DNA from: Gryllotalpicola ginsengisoli DSM 22003
Lineage (GTDB): Bacteria > Actinomycetota > Actinomycetes > Actinomycetales > Microbacteriaceae
DNA length: 64,000 nucleotides
Assembly: GCF_000419445.1 (NCBI RefSeq)
Contig: NZ_AULK01000008.1
Coordinates: forward strand, 1-64,000
Direction of reading: 5' to 3'
Position 1 is the first letter of the stretch, and each line of letters opens with the position of its first letter. Below the pieces are notes generated by a model. The model had not been told where the DNA came from. It saw only the letters and a program-made list of their open reading frames with translations, and searched no databases. Of the stretch, positions 36,368 to 49,498 are shown in pieces. A program made the translations under genes and the position numbers.

Positions 36368-37681
36368 TTACGGGCGGCCGAGCGCGCGATACTGCCAGCC
36401 GGCGGCGCGCCACGCCTCCGGGTCGAGGCAGTTGCGGCCGTCGAGGATGTTCTTCGCGCCGACCAGTTCGCCGAACGCGGCCGGGTCGAGCTCGCGGAAC
36501 TGCTTCCACTCGGTGAGCACGACGACCGCGTCGGCGTCGGTCGCGGCCTCCTCGACGGATGACGCGTAGTCGAGCTCGGGGTGCTGGCGCTTGGCGTTGA
36601 CGATCGCCTCGGGGTCGTAGGCGATGACGCGGGCGCCCTGCGCGCGCAGCTGGACGGCCACGTCGAGCGCCGGCGAGTCGCGGATGTCGTCGGAGTTCGG
36701 CTTGAACGCGAGCCCGAGCACGGCGACCTTCTTGCCGCGCAGGGTGCCGTCGAGGATCTCGCGGGTCAGGTCGACGGCGCGGACGCGGCGGCGCTGGTTG
36801 ATCTCGTCGACCTCGCGCAGGAAGGTCAGCGCCTGGTCGGCGCCGAGCTCCCCGGCGCGGGCCTGGAAGGCGCGGATGTCCTTCGGCAGGCACCCGCCGC
36901 CGAAGCCCAGGCCGGCGTTCAGGAACTTGCGGCCGATGCGGTCGTCGTATCCGATCGCGTCGGCGATCTTGGTGACGTCGGCGCCGGTCACGTCGGCGAC
37001 CTCGGCGATCGCGTTGATGAACGAGATCTTGGTGGCGAGGAACGCGTTGGCGGAGACCTTGACGAGCTCGGCGGTCTCGTACCCGGTGACCACCAGCGGC
37101 GTGCCGTTGCTGAGGGCGACGGCGTAGATCTCGTCGAGCACGGCCTTGGCCCGCTCGCCGGCCTCGCCCTCGGGCACGCCGTAGACGAGGCGGTCGGGGC
37201 GCAGGGTGTCCTCGACGGCGAAGCCCTCGCGCAGGAACTCGGGGTTCCAGGCGAGCCCCGCGTCGGGCGCGCCGGCCTCGACGATGCCCGCGAGGCGCCG
37301 CGCGGTGCCCACGGGCACGGTCGACTTGCCGATCACGAGCGCGCCGGGCTTCAGGTGCGGCACGAGGGAGGTGACGGCGGCGTCGACGTAGCTCAGGTCG
37401 GCGGCGAACTCGCCCTTCTTCTGCGGCGTGCCGACCGCGATGAAGTGCGCGTCGTAGTCGGCCGCCTGGCTCATGTCGGTGGTGAACCTCAGGCGGCCCG
37501 TGGCCGAGGCCGAGCGCAGCAGCTCGGGCAGCCCCGGCTCGAAGAACGGCGCCCGGCCCGCGGCGAGCGCGTCGACCTTGGCCTGGTCCACGTCGATGCC
37601 GAGCACCTCGTGCCCGAGCTCCGCCATGCACGCGGCGTGGACCGCTCCGAGGTAACCGCAGCCGATGACCGTGATGCGCAC
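36368..37681 (-). CDS. ugd: UDP-glucose 6-dehydrogenase
   Basis: 437 residues from ATG 37681. It oxidises UDP-glucose twice to UDP-glucuronate using NAD. The N-terminal Rossmann motif GCGYLGAVHA, the STVPVGT strand, WNPEFLREG, catalytic Cys in GFGGGCLPKD (~C263) and the C-terminal LGLAFKPNSDDIRDSPA are all present. It lies within the rhamnose operon 10 bases after rmlCD, suggesting that glucuronate and rhamnose enter the same surface polymer. No glycosyltransferase for that polymer is adjacent. Confidence 0.95.
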   Translation of the reverse strand: MRITVIGCGYLGAVHAACMAELGHEVLGIDVDQAKVDALAAGRAPFFEPGLPELLRSASATGRLRFTTDMSQAADYDAHFIAVGTPQKKGEFAADLSYVDAAVTSLVPHLKPGALVIGKSTVPVGTARRLAGIVEAGAPDAGLAWNPEFLREGFAVEDTLRPDRLVYGVPEGEAGERAKAVLDEIYAVALSNGTPLVVTGYETAELVKVSANAFLATKISFINAIAEVADVTGADVTKIADAIGYDDRIGRKFLNAGLGFGGGCLPKDIRAFQARAGELGADQALTFLREVDEINQRRRVRAVDLTREILDGTLRGKKVAVLGLAFKPNSDDIRDSPALDVAVQLRAQGARVIAYDPEAIVNAKRQHPELDYASSVEEAATDADAVVVLTEWKQFRELDPAAFGELVGAKNILDGRNCLDPEAWRAAGWQYRALGRP

Positions 37682-37691
37682 GAGGTCTCCT

Positions 37692-39089
37692 TTACTCCTG
37701 GGTCAGGTACTCGTCGAGCGCGACGAGGTGGTCGCGCGGGGTGAAGCCTGCCGCCTCGATCTTGTCGAGCGGCAGCACGCTGTTCAGCGGCCTCGGTGCG
37801 ACCTGCTTGCCCGCGAAGTACTCGGCGGTGGTCACGCCGGTAACGCGCGCGGCGTCGTGGCCGGTGCGGGCGAAGACGCGGCGGGCGATCTCGGCCCAGC
37901 TCACCGGCTCGCCTGAGCCGGTCAGGTTGTAGACGCCGAACGGCGCGCCGGTGTCGACGAGATGACGGATGCCTGCGGCGATGTCCGCGGTGAAGCTCAA
38001 CCGCCCCACCTGGTCGTCGACGACGCTCGGGTCGACGCCGCGCTCGGCGAGCGAGGCCATGGTGCGCACGAAGTTCGCGCCGTCGCCGATCACCCAGCTG
38101 GTGCGCACGATGTAGTGCCGCGGCACGGTCTGCACGATGGCGTCGCCCGCGGCCTTGGTCTGGCCGTACACGCCGAGAGGGCTGAACGGCTCGTCCTCGG
38201 GGTGGCCGTCGGCGGTGCCGTCGAAGACGTAGTCGCTGGAGACGTGCACGAGGGTGATGCCGTTGTCGGCGGCGATGCGGGCGAGCGCGGCGACGCCGGC
38301 GACATTGGCCGCCCAGGCGTCGCGGCGGCCGTCGGCCGTCTCGGCGAGGTCCACCTTCGTGTACGCGGCGGCGTTGACGATCACGCCGTAGTCGCGCCAC
38401 GGCCGGGCGCTCTCGAGACCGGGGGCGGCGAGGTCGAGCTCGGCGCGGGTGGCGAACTCGGCGTCGGGGTACACCGCGCGCAGCGCGCGGCCGAGCTGGC
38501 CGCCGGCGCCCAGCACCAGGGTCTTGCGGGGCGCCATCGGCGAGACATCCGTCAAGCGCGGATGCGCCTTGTCCTTCTCGCTCAGGATCGCCTGCTCGAG
38601 CGGGATCGGCCATTGGATGGCCGCCGTCTCGTCGGCGAGGTTGAGGAAGGTGTACTTCGCTCCGGCGTCGGGCGACCAGTGGTCGTTGACCAGGTAGGAG
38701 TACACCGTGTCCGGCTCGAGGGTCTGGTAGGAGTTGCCGACGCCCCGCGGCACGAAGACGGCCTTCGACGCGTCGATCTCGGTGGTGAACACCGCGCCGA
38801 ACGACGGCCCCTCGCGCAGGTCGACCCACGCCCCGAACACCTTGCCGTGCACGACCGAGACGAACTTGTCCCACGGCTCGGCGTGGATGCCGCGGGTGGT
38901 GCCGACCTCGTCGTTGTACGACACGTTGTTCTGCACCGGCCCGAAGTCGGGAAGCCCGAGCGGCACCATCTTGGCGCGCTGCCAGTTCTCCTTGAACCAG
39001 CCGCGGTTGTCACCGCGCAGGTCGAGGTCGACGACGAACAGGCCGGGGATCGGAGTCTCGTGCAGGGCAGGGAGCCGCGTGTCGCTCAT
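37692..39089 (-). CDS. rmlCD: RmlC-RmlD fusion (dTDP-rhamnose epimerase and reductase)
   Basis: 465 residues from ATG 39089. Residues ~1-175 form a cupin like dTDP-4-dehydrorhamnose 3,5-epimerase (RGDNRGWFKENWQ, GTTRGIHAEPWDKFVSVVHGKVFGAWVDLR, with the active-site His). Residues ~187-465 form an SDR reductase (LVLGAGGQLGRALR, SSDYVFDG, YGQTKAAGD). The fusion carries out the last two steps of dTDP-L-rhamnose synthesis, and similar fusions occur in other actinobacteria. It lies 12 bases after rmlB. Confidence 0.94.
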   Translation of the reverse strand: MSDTRLPALHETPIPGLFVVDLDLRGDNRGWFKENWQRAKMVPLGLPDFGPVQNNVSYNDEVGTTRGIHAEPWDKFVSVVHGKVFGAWVDLREGPSFGAVFTTEIDASKAVFVPRGVGNSYQTLEPDTVYSYLVNDHWSPDAGAKYTFLNLADETAAIQWPIPLEQAILSEKDKAHPRLTDVSPMAPRKTLVLGAGGQLGRALRAVYPDAEFATRAELDLAAPGLESARPWRDYGVIVNAAAYTKVDLAETADGRRDAWAANVAGVAALARIAADNGITLVHVSSDYVFDGTADGHPEDEPFSPLGVYGQTKAAGDAIVQTVPRHYIVRTSWVIGDGANFVRTMASLAERGVDPSVVDDQVGRLSFTADIAAGIRHLVDTGAPFGVYNLTGSGEPVSWAEIARRVFARTGHDAARVTGVTTAEYFAGKQVAPRPLNSVLPLDKIEAAGFTPRDHLVALDEYLTQE

Positions 39090-39101
39090 CGTCTGGAAAG
39101 C

Positions 39102-41172
<2,071 letters not shown>

Positions 41173-41223
41173 GCTGCCGTAGCCTACGCTTCCACCCAGG
41201 TTCCCCCTTCTAAGATCGTGCGC

Positions 41224-41664
41224 ATGCGCCCCTCGAGATCCCGCCTTCTCGCGACCCTCGCGGTGGCGGCCGGGGCGGTTCTCGTGCTGGCGGGCTGCGG
41301 TTCACACGCATCCGTCTCGACCAAGCCGGTCGAGAGCTACAAGGGCGAGCCGAAAGGGGTCGAGGCGCCCGCGTCGAGCGCCGGCGGCGCGCCGTGGGCC
41401 GTGTGGATGACGAAGGACGGCGACGAGTTCGCGGTCGTCCTGTACGGCTCCGACAAGTGCCCGCCGAAGGCCACGGGCTACAAGGTCACGGCGCCCGACG
41501 AGATCACCATCAAGGTCGCGAAGCAGGCGGATTCGTGCACCGACGGCTACTCGCCGTGGACCACGGTGTTCGACACCCCGTCGAATCTCGACCGCTACGT
41601 GCACATCCAGTTCACCGCGCAGGACACGCACTTCTACCTCGCCCCGGTGAAGAAGAAGAAGTAG
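41224..41664 (+). CDS. Small lipoprotein of unknown function
   Basis: 146 residues from ATG 41224, seven bases after TAAGAT (41211-41216). The signal sequence ends in lipobox LAGC (Cys at ~26). The mature domain is ~120 residues with two Cys (in DKCPPKA and DSCTDG) that could form a disulfide, and it ends KKKK. I do not recognise a named family; it looks like an extracellular beta-rich domain. A P1 palindrome follows its stop within eight bases. Confidence 0.8.
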   Translation: MRPSRSRLLATLAVAAGAVLVLAGCGSHASVSTKPVESYKGEPKGVEAPASSAGGAPWAVWMTKDGDEFAVVLYGSDKCPPKATGYKVTAPDEITIKVAKQADSCTDGYSPWTTVFDTPSNLDRYVHIQFTAQDTHFYLAPVKKKK

Positions 41665-41671
41665 GCGGCCG

Positions 41672-41708
41672 CCGCCGGTCGACTCACGCGCCCGGGTGAA
41701 TGGAGACC
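41672..41708. repeat. P1 palindrome (reverse)
   Basis: CCGCCGGTCGACTC to GAATGGAGACC, with stem ACGCG/CGGGT-type arms. It lies between the lipoprotein stop and the clpC operator and may serve as a terminator. Confidence 0.85.
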
Positions 41709-41727
41709 AGACCAAAGCGCGCGAATA

Positions 41728-41776
41728 ACGCCTGGGGCGAACAGGGCCGCGCTCGCCGGGGAGCGCTGGTTACCCT
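41728..41776 (+). promoter_or_regulatory. ClgR-like operator and -10 box of clpC
   Basis: ACGCCTGGGGCGAACAG (41728-41744) is identical to the ftsH site and contains CGC-N5-GCG. The -10 box TACCCT is at 41771-41776, the same distance from the operator as in ftsH. ClgR is known to activate clp genes in actinobacteria. The leader to ATG 41831 is ~48 bases and carries RBS GAGGAG. Confidence 0.75.
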
Positions 41777-41830
41777 CGATGTATCGGAGCCGACCCACGG
41801 GTCTGGCAAGGCTTCGACGAGGAGTGACAC

Positions 41831-44344
<2,514 letters not shown>

Positions 44345-44445
44345 GTTGGTTTGGTTCGCCGGTCCCCGCCCGGCGAACGGCAGTCGGCTTGCGCGATCCA
44401 TGCGTTCGGCGGCGGCCAAGCCGCCGCCTGGCAGAGCCGGTGACG

Positions 44446-44510
44446 AAGGGCCTGCACCCGCTGGTCGACTCACGCGAAGCGTGAATGGAGACCTGCGGGT
44501 GCGGGCCCTT
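44446..44510 (+). terminator. clpC terminator with a P1 palindrome in its loop
   Basis: Arms AAGGGCCTGCACCCGC (44446-44461) and GCGGGTGCGGGCCCTT (44495-44510) pair over 16 positions with one T-G pair. The 33-base loop is almost exactly a reverse P1 element (44458-44493, CCGCTGGTCGACTC to GAATGGAGACC, stem ACGC-GAA-GCGT). The nested structure suggests that the P1 element entered an existing terminator loop. Confidence 0.85.
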
Positions 44511-44578
44511 AGCCGTGTAAGCGCGCGTGAAAGCGCCGCGCAAGTGACGTGAAAGCGGGCCTTGGTCCAATGGTCGAC

Positions 44579-46039
44579 ATGACCACTTCGACCATCGCAC
44601 CCACCCGCTCCTACGCCTCGCTGCGTGCGGCGTGGATCCCCCTCACCGCGCTGTGCCTCGCGTTCTTCGTCGAGATGGTCGACAACACGCTGCTGAGCGT
44701 CGCGTTGCCGACCATCGGCCGCAGCCTCGGCGGCAGCACGACCGCCCTGCAGTGGGTGACCGGCGCGTATTCGCTCACCTTCGGCGGGCTGCTGCTCACC
44801 GCCGGCTCGATCGCCGACCGCTTCGGGCGCAAGCGCGTGCTGCTCGTCGGGCTCGCGGCGTTCGGCCTGATCAGCCTGCTGGTGGTCGGGGTGCACTCGA
44901 CCGGCGAGCTGATCGCGGTGCGCGCCGCGCTCGGAATCGCCGCCGCGGCGATGGCGCCCATCACCAACTCCCTCGTCTTCCGGCTGTTCGAGGGAGAGGC
45001 GGAGCGGATGCGCGCGATGACGCTCATGATCGTCGTCGGCATGAGCGGATTCATCCTCGGCCCGCTCCTCGGCGGCACGGCGCTCGCGCACATTCCGTGG
45101 CAGTGGCTGCTGGTCGTGAACGCGCCCATCGCGCTGATCGCCGTGATCGGCGTGCTGCGCGGCGTCGCCCCCGACCGCCGCGAAGACCTCACGGCCGACA
45201 AGCTCGACCTGCCCGGCGCCATCCTCAGCATCATCACGATCGGCCTGGCCTGCTACACCGCCACGAGCGGCGTCGAGAACGGATGGCTCTCCGCGGCGAC
45301 CCTCGCCTCGGCACTCGGGGCGCTGTGCGCCCTCGCCGCCTTCATCTGGCACGAGCGCCGCACGCCCGCGCCGATGCTCGACCTCAGCATGTTCCGCAAT
45401 GCGACGATCCGCGGCGCCGTGCTCGCGGAGATCGGCACCGCGGTCGCGATGGCCGGCGTCATGTTCGGGCTCGTGCTGCACTTCCAGTACGCCTACGGCT
45501 GGAGCCCGGTGAAGGCCGGCCTCGCGAACCTGCCGATGATCGTCACGATGGTCGCCGCCGCGCCGTTCTCGGAGTGGCTCGTGAAGCGCTTCGGTCACCG
45601 CGTCACCTGCCTCGTCGCGGCGGTGCTGCTCGCCGGTTCCATGGCCGGGCTCGCCTGGGGCGTGTTCCGCGGCTACCTGGTGATCGCGGTGTTCATGGTC
45701 ACCTTCACCCTCGGTCTGCGCACCGTCATGACCGTCTGCGGCGTCGCGCTCGTGGGCGCCATGCCCGCCAACCGCACGTCGATGGGCGCGGCGCTCAACG
45801 ACACCGCGCAGGAGATCGGCACCAGCGTCGGCACGGCCGTCGTCGGCACCCTCATCGCCGCCCTGGTCACCAAGGTGCTGCCCGCCGGGGTGTGGGGCCA
45901 CGCGCTCGTGCTGTCGTTCTTCTCCGGCGAGCGGGTCACCTACGGCGCGCTCGCGGTCATCGTCGGCCTGATCGCCGGGTGGGGCGCCCTCACCCTGACC
46001 GACTCGAAGGACACCGAGGAGCACCCCGCCGAGGCGTGA
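44579..46039 (+). CDS. MFS drug:H+ antiporter, DHA2 (14-helix) type
   Basis: 486 residues from ATG 44579 (ATG 44570 is possible). About 14 membrane helices. Motif A-like GSIADRFGRKRVL after helix 2 and the motif C-like region GMSGFILGPLLGG in helix 5 are typical of EmrB/QacA exporters. Motif D1-like FVEMVDNTLLSVALPTIG is in helix 1. The substrate is unknown; family members export cationic drugs, antibiotics or metabolites. No regulator is adjacent. Confidence 0.9.
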   Translation: MTTSTIAPTRSYASLRAAWIPLTALCLAFFVEMVDNTLLSVALPTIGRSLGGSTTALQWVTGAYSLTFGGLLLTAGSIADRFGRKRVLLVGLAAFGLISLLVVGVHSTGELIAVRAALGIAAAAMAPITNSLVFRLFEGEAERMRAMTLMIVVGMSGFILGPLLGGTALAHIPWQWLLVVNAPIALIAVIGVLRGVAPDRREDLTADKLDLPGAILSIITIGLACYTATSGVENGWLSAATLASALGALCALAAFIWHERRTPAPMLDLSMFRNATIRGAVLAEIGTAVAMAGVMFGLVLHFQYAYGWSPVKAGLANLPMIVTMVAAAPFSEWLVKRFGHRVTCLVAAVLLAGSMAGLAWGVFRGYLVIAVFMVTFTLGLRTVMTVCGVALVGAMPANRTSMGAALNDTAQEIGTSVGTAVVGTLIAALVTKVLPAGVWGHALVLSFFSGERVTYGALAVIVGLIAGWGALTLTDSKDTEEHPAEA

Positions 46040-46077
46040 GGCTCGGCGCCCGGCCATTGCGCGCCTCGGATCCGCAC

Positions 46078-46175
46078 TGCGCTACTCGGATCCGGGGCGC
46101 GCAGCGCGGATCCGAGTAGCGCACGTGGAGGCGACGACCGAAGCCGGGGCGCGCAGCGCGGATCCGAGTAGCGCA
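46078..46175. repeat. P6 palindromic repeats (GGATCCGAGTAGCGCA type)
   Basis: A perfect hairpin: TGCGCTACTCGGATCCG (46078-46094), a 12-base loop, and the exact complement (46107-46123). A further copy of loop plus right arm is at 46147-46175, preceded by the same GGGG. The group fills the gap between the MFS transporter and the acetyltransferase and probably ends transcription of the former. Confidence 0.88.
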
Positions 46176-46206
46176 CCGGGCGCGCCGGGGCGGATACGGT
46201 GGGGGG

Positions 46207-46710
46207 ATGGGCGACTACACGGTGCGGCGCGCGCGCACGAGCGATGTCCGCGGCATCCGTGACCTGATCTCGCCGCTCGTCGACGAGCGCATCCTGCTCG
46301 GCAAGGAGCTCGTCACCCTGTACGAGTCCGTGCAGGAGTTCCGTGTCGTCGACGACGCAGCCGGCCGGCTGATCGGCTGCGGCGCCCTGCACGTGATGTG
46401 GGAGGACCTCGGCGAGGTGCGCACCCTCGCGACCGCCGCCGACTACCGCGGCAAGGGAGTCGGCCACGCGCTCGTCGAGGCGCTCGAGGCGGACGCCCGC
46501 AACCTCGGCCTGAGCAGGCTGTTCTGCCTCACCTTCGAGGTCGAGTTCTTCCGCCGGCAAGGATTCGTCGAGATGGGCGAGCAGGTGGTCGACCCGCAGG
46601 TGTACGCCGAGCTGCTGCGCTCGCACGACGAGGGCGTCGCCGAGTTCCTCGACCTCGCCCGGGTGAAGCCGAACACGCTGGGCAACACCCGCATGATCAA
46701 GCACCTCTGA
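46207..46710 (+). CDS. GNAT acetyltransferase, ArgA-like
   Basis: 167 residues from ATG 46207, exactly six bases after TACGGT (46195-46200), a leaderless start. A GNAT fold with acetyl-CoA loop ATAADYRGKGVGHALVEALE (~79-98) and the following LSRLFCLTFEVEFFRRQGF. This resembles the short ArgA (Rv2747-type) amino-acid N-acetyltransferase of mycobacteria, which acetylates glutamate for arginine synthesis. It is not next to other arg genes. Confidence 0.85.
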   Translation: MGDYTVRRARTSDVRGIRDLISPLVDERILLGKELVTLYESVQEFRVVDDAAGRLIGCGALHVMWEDLGEVRTLATAADYRGKGVGHALVEALEADARNLGLSRLFCLTFEVEFFRRQGFVEMGEQVVDPQVYAELLRSHDEGVAEFLDLARVKPNTLGNTRMIKHL

Positions 46711-46736
46711 CCGCGGCCGAGCCGCGCCCCGCCGCC

Positions 46737-48776
46737 TCAGTGCGAGTAGACGTACGCGAGCAGGTACGCGCGCGAGTCGGCGGTGTCGATGGCCGCGTCG
46801 GGCAGGGTGCGCGCGGCGGCGCGCGCGGCATCCGCGGTCGCTCCCCCCGCGAGGGAGAGATACATCAGCAAATAGTCGCCGAACTGCCCGGTCTCGTCCG
46901 ACGCGCCCACCGACTGGACGGCCGCTTTCTCGCGCGCCGCCGTCGAGGTCAGGTAGGTCGAGACGGGACTCATCGGGATGAGCTGGATGCCGAGCACGGC
47001 GACGGGGTCGGCCGTGAACCAGGTCGCGAAGTCTCGCTTGCCGCCCCAGTCGATGCCGACGACCGAGTGCTCGAAGCCGGCGAACTGCGACACCTCCGGG
47101 TAGACCTGATAGCTGCGAGCGACGGATGCCTCGTTCGACAGCAGCCACACCGCTTCGCGCTGCACGTCGCTCTGGCCGGTCGCCGAGCCCCACAGGGCGA
47201 GGGCGTTCCACGCGTTCACCGCCTCGGAGGAGGACTCCTGGTTGTTGCCGTCGGCGAACGGCGAGTACCCGGACGCCCAGGAGTGCCCGAAGTAGGGGTC
47301 GTAGACGCGGCGGGTGGGCAGCTTGCTGCTTCCGCTGCCCGCGATGTCGGCGGCGACCGCGTCGAAGACGGGCTTGAGCTTCGGGATGGTCGCCTTGTCG
47401 TGCTGGGCGAGCACCGCGGCCGCGTAGAGCAGGTAGCCGTAGTGGAAGTGGTGGTCGTTGAACTGGTCGGAGCCGTAGCTTGCCGCGAGCCCCACCACGC
47501 CCCGCACGGCCGGGTCGTAGACGAAGCAATGGGTGGCCCGTGTGGTGCAGCCGCTCACGTCGGCCCACTGCAGCATGTCGGTGCGCAGCTGCGAGGTCAG
47601 CGACGCGGCGATGGAGCTCTGGCCGAGCTGCGTGGCGAGGGTGAGCAGGTTGGCGATGCGGTACAGCGCCTTGCCGCCGCCGTAGGTGTCATCCGGGATC
47701 GTGACCCGGGTGGCCGCGTCCTTCTTCAGCTGTGCGACGACGGTCGACTTCTGCGCGGCGGTGAGGGCGGAGAGGTCGAGGGAGCTGCTCGGGGTCTGCC
47801 GGGAGACGTGCCACGTGAGGGTGCTGGAGGCGCACAGCCTCATGGTTCCGTAGACGGTCGCGTAGCTGCCCAGGGTGCACCCCTTCGTGGTGAGTCCCGC
47901 GGACTGGTGCGGCAGCACTCCGACCACCGTGCGGCCGCTGCCGGTGTTGTAGCCGAGCGAGGTCGAGACGGTCTTGTCGGCGACGTCGTAGGAGGTGCTC
48001 ACGGAGGTGACGACGCCGGTCGCCGCGGCGGCGACCGCTGCAGCTGAGCCGCCCGTGGGCACCGGGAACCACCGCACGCTCGCGCCCTTCGCCAGCTTCA
48101 CCCGCCGGCCGCCGACCGCACCGTCGGTTCCGAGGGCTGCGTACCGGGTGGTGCCGACCGTCGCCTGCGCGACCCCGTCGCGGTCGGCGAAGGAGACCGA
48201 GGACGCCAGCGTCGTCGCCCGCGCGGCGGTGAAGGTCACGAACGGCGACCCCTCGGCGATGAGCACCCGGCCGATCGCGGCGCCCGCGCTGTCGCGCAGC
48301 TCCACGGTGACGGAGACCTCGTCGTAGCGCACGACGACCGCCTTGGCCGCCCCCGCTGCGATCGTCACGTCGGGGCGGTAGCCTCCGGCGATGGTGTTCG
48401 CCGTGGCGGTGACGAGGGGCAGCCCGAAGGCGAAGCCGTCGGAGGTCAGCCCGAACGACAGCGGGCTGGGGAACACCGGCTCGGGCGACGAGCCGAAGAC
48501 CAGGCCCGAGAACCACCGGTTCGTCGGCGGCACCAGGCCGTCGGCGAGACGCGTGGCCGGCGCCGCCGCCACCGAGCGCTGCGGCAGCTTCGCGAGCGTC
48601 GACGTCACGTCGGCGCCGGACAGCACCTCGGCCGACGTGCCCGTGACGTTCGTTGCGGCCGTTTCGGTCGAAGTCGGCGCGGCGGCGGTGCACCCGGTGA
48701 CGGCCGCGAGGGCGGCGATCACGGCTGCGGCGGCCACGGTGCGAAGCATCCGTTGGACATTGGGGGCGATCCTCAC
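46737..48776 (-). CDS. Secreted GH81 endo-beta-1,3-glucanase lipoprotein
   Basis: 679 residues from ATG 48776, overlapping the upstream gene (ATGA). The signal peptide ends in lipobox VTGC (Cys ~29). The body is a family 81 glycosidase: N-terminal beta domain (WFSGLVFGSSPEPVFPSPLSFGL), then the (alpha/alpha)6 catalytic part with FNDHHFHYGYLL and DPYFGHSWASGYSPFADGNNQESSSEAVNAW, which hold the catalytic residues. GH81 enzymes cut linear beta-1,3-glucan. It is third in an operon with a GT2 polymer synthase and an HlyD-like protein, so it probably acts on the polymer made by the operon rather than on foreign glucan. Confidence 0.92.
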   Translation of the reverse strand: MRIAPNVQRMLRTVAAAAVIAALAAVTGCTAAAPTSTETAATNVTGTSAEVLSGADVTSTLAKLPQRSVAAAPATRLADGLVPPTNRWFSGLVFGSSPEPVFPSPLSFGLTSDGFAFGLPLVTATANTIAGGYRPDVTIAAGAAKAVVVRYDEVSVTVELRDSAGAAIGRVLIAEGSPFVTFTAARATTLASSVSFADRDGVAQATVGTTRYAALGTDGAVGGRRVKLAKGASVRWFPVPTGGSAAAVAAAATGVVTSVSTSYDVADKTVSTSLGYNTGSGRTVVGVLPHQSAGLTTKGCTLGSYATVYGTMRLCASSTLTWHVSRQTPSSSLDLSALTAAQKSTVVAQLKKDAATRVTIPDDTYGGGKALYRIANLLTLATQLGQSSIAASLTSQLRTDMLQWADVSGCTTRATHCFVYDPAVRGVVGLAASYGSDQFNDHHFHYGYLLYAAAVLAQHDKATIPKLKPVFDAVAADIAGSGSSKLPTRRVYDPYFGHSWASGYSPFADGNNQESSSEAVNAWNALALWGSATGQSDVQREAVWLLSNEASVARSYQVYPEVSQFAGFEHSVVGIDWGGKRDFATWFTADPVAVLGIQLIPMSPVSTYLTSTAAREKAAVQSVGASDETGQFGDYLLMYLSLAGGATADAARAAARTLPDAAIDTADSRAYLLAYVYSH

Positions 48777-49498
48777 GGAAGCAGGCCGATCGAGCGGGCG
48801 AAGCCGCGCAGAGTGTCGAGAGGGCCGCTGAACACGCCGTCGTCGTGCAGGGCGATGGAGACCTGGACGGGCGTGCCGGGGCTTTGCAGGCCGAGGTCGC
48901 CGTGGTCGACCAGGCCCTTCACGGCGATCTTCGCGGTCGTCACCGCCTGCCCCGCCTCGGTGCGCACCTCGAGCGACTCGACGTGCCCCTTCAGGTCGCG
49001 CTGGTTCGGCAGGGTCACGGTCGCAGCGGCGCCGGGCAGGATGCGGGCGTAGTCCTGCGGCGACAGGGTGAGTTCGGCGCGCACGTAGAGCGAGTCGTCC
49101 TCATCCACGGTCGCGATGGTCTGCCCCGCGGTGGCGAAACCGCCGGCCGGCACGTTGAGGTCGGCGACGCTTCCGTCGGCGGTCGCGAGCAGCGTGGTCA
49201 CGCCGTCCGTGGTCACGGAGTAGGGCGTCTTGGCGTTCTTGGACAGCAGGGCGTCGGTCTGAGTGGGGCGCACGTCGATCAGCCGGTCGCCCTTCTTCAC
49301 GTGCCCTCCCTGCTGCACGTACACGTGCGTCACCACGCCGCCGAAGGTGGAGCCGACGGGGTAGCTCAGCGCCTCGATCGAGGCGGACTCGCTCGTCGCG
49401 TGCGAGACGCGCTGCGTGAACACGACCGTCAGCACGGCGACCAGCAGGATCACCGAGACGACGCCGCCGAGCAGTTTGAGGCGTGCGATCCAGGTCAT
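48773..49498 (-). CDS. HlyD-like membrane-fusion protein of a glucan synthase operon
   Basis: 241 residues from ATG 49498, overlapping the GT2 stop (ATGA). One N-terminal membrane helix (~8-28) is followed by a biotinyl-lipoyl-like hairpin (TFGGVVTHVYVQQGGHVKKGDRLI) and a beta-barrel domain, the HlyD/Alg44 layout without long coiled coils. In Sinorhizobium a membrane-fusion protein (BgsB) works with the GT2 synthase BgsA to make mixed-linkage beta-glucan; this gene matches that role by position and fold. The assignment is inference. Confidence 0.85.
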   Translation of the reverse strand: MTWIARLKLLGGVVSVILLVAVLTVVFTQRVSHATSESASIEALSYPVGSTFGGVVTHVYVQQGGHVKKGDRLIDVRPTQTDALLSKNAKTPYSVTTDGVTTLLATADGSVADLNVPAGGFATAGQTIATVDEDDSLYVRAELTLSPQDYARILPGAAATVTLPNQRDLKGHVESLEVRTEAGQAVTTAKIAVKGLVDHGDLGLQSPGTPVQVSIALHDDGVFSGPLDTLRGFARSIGLLP

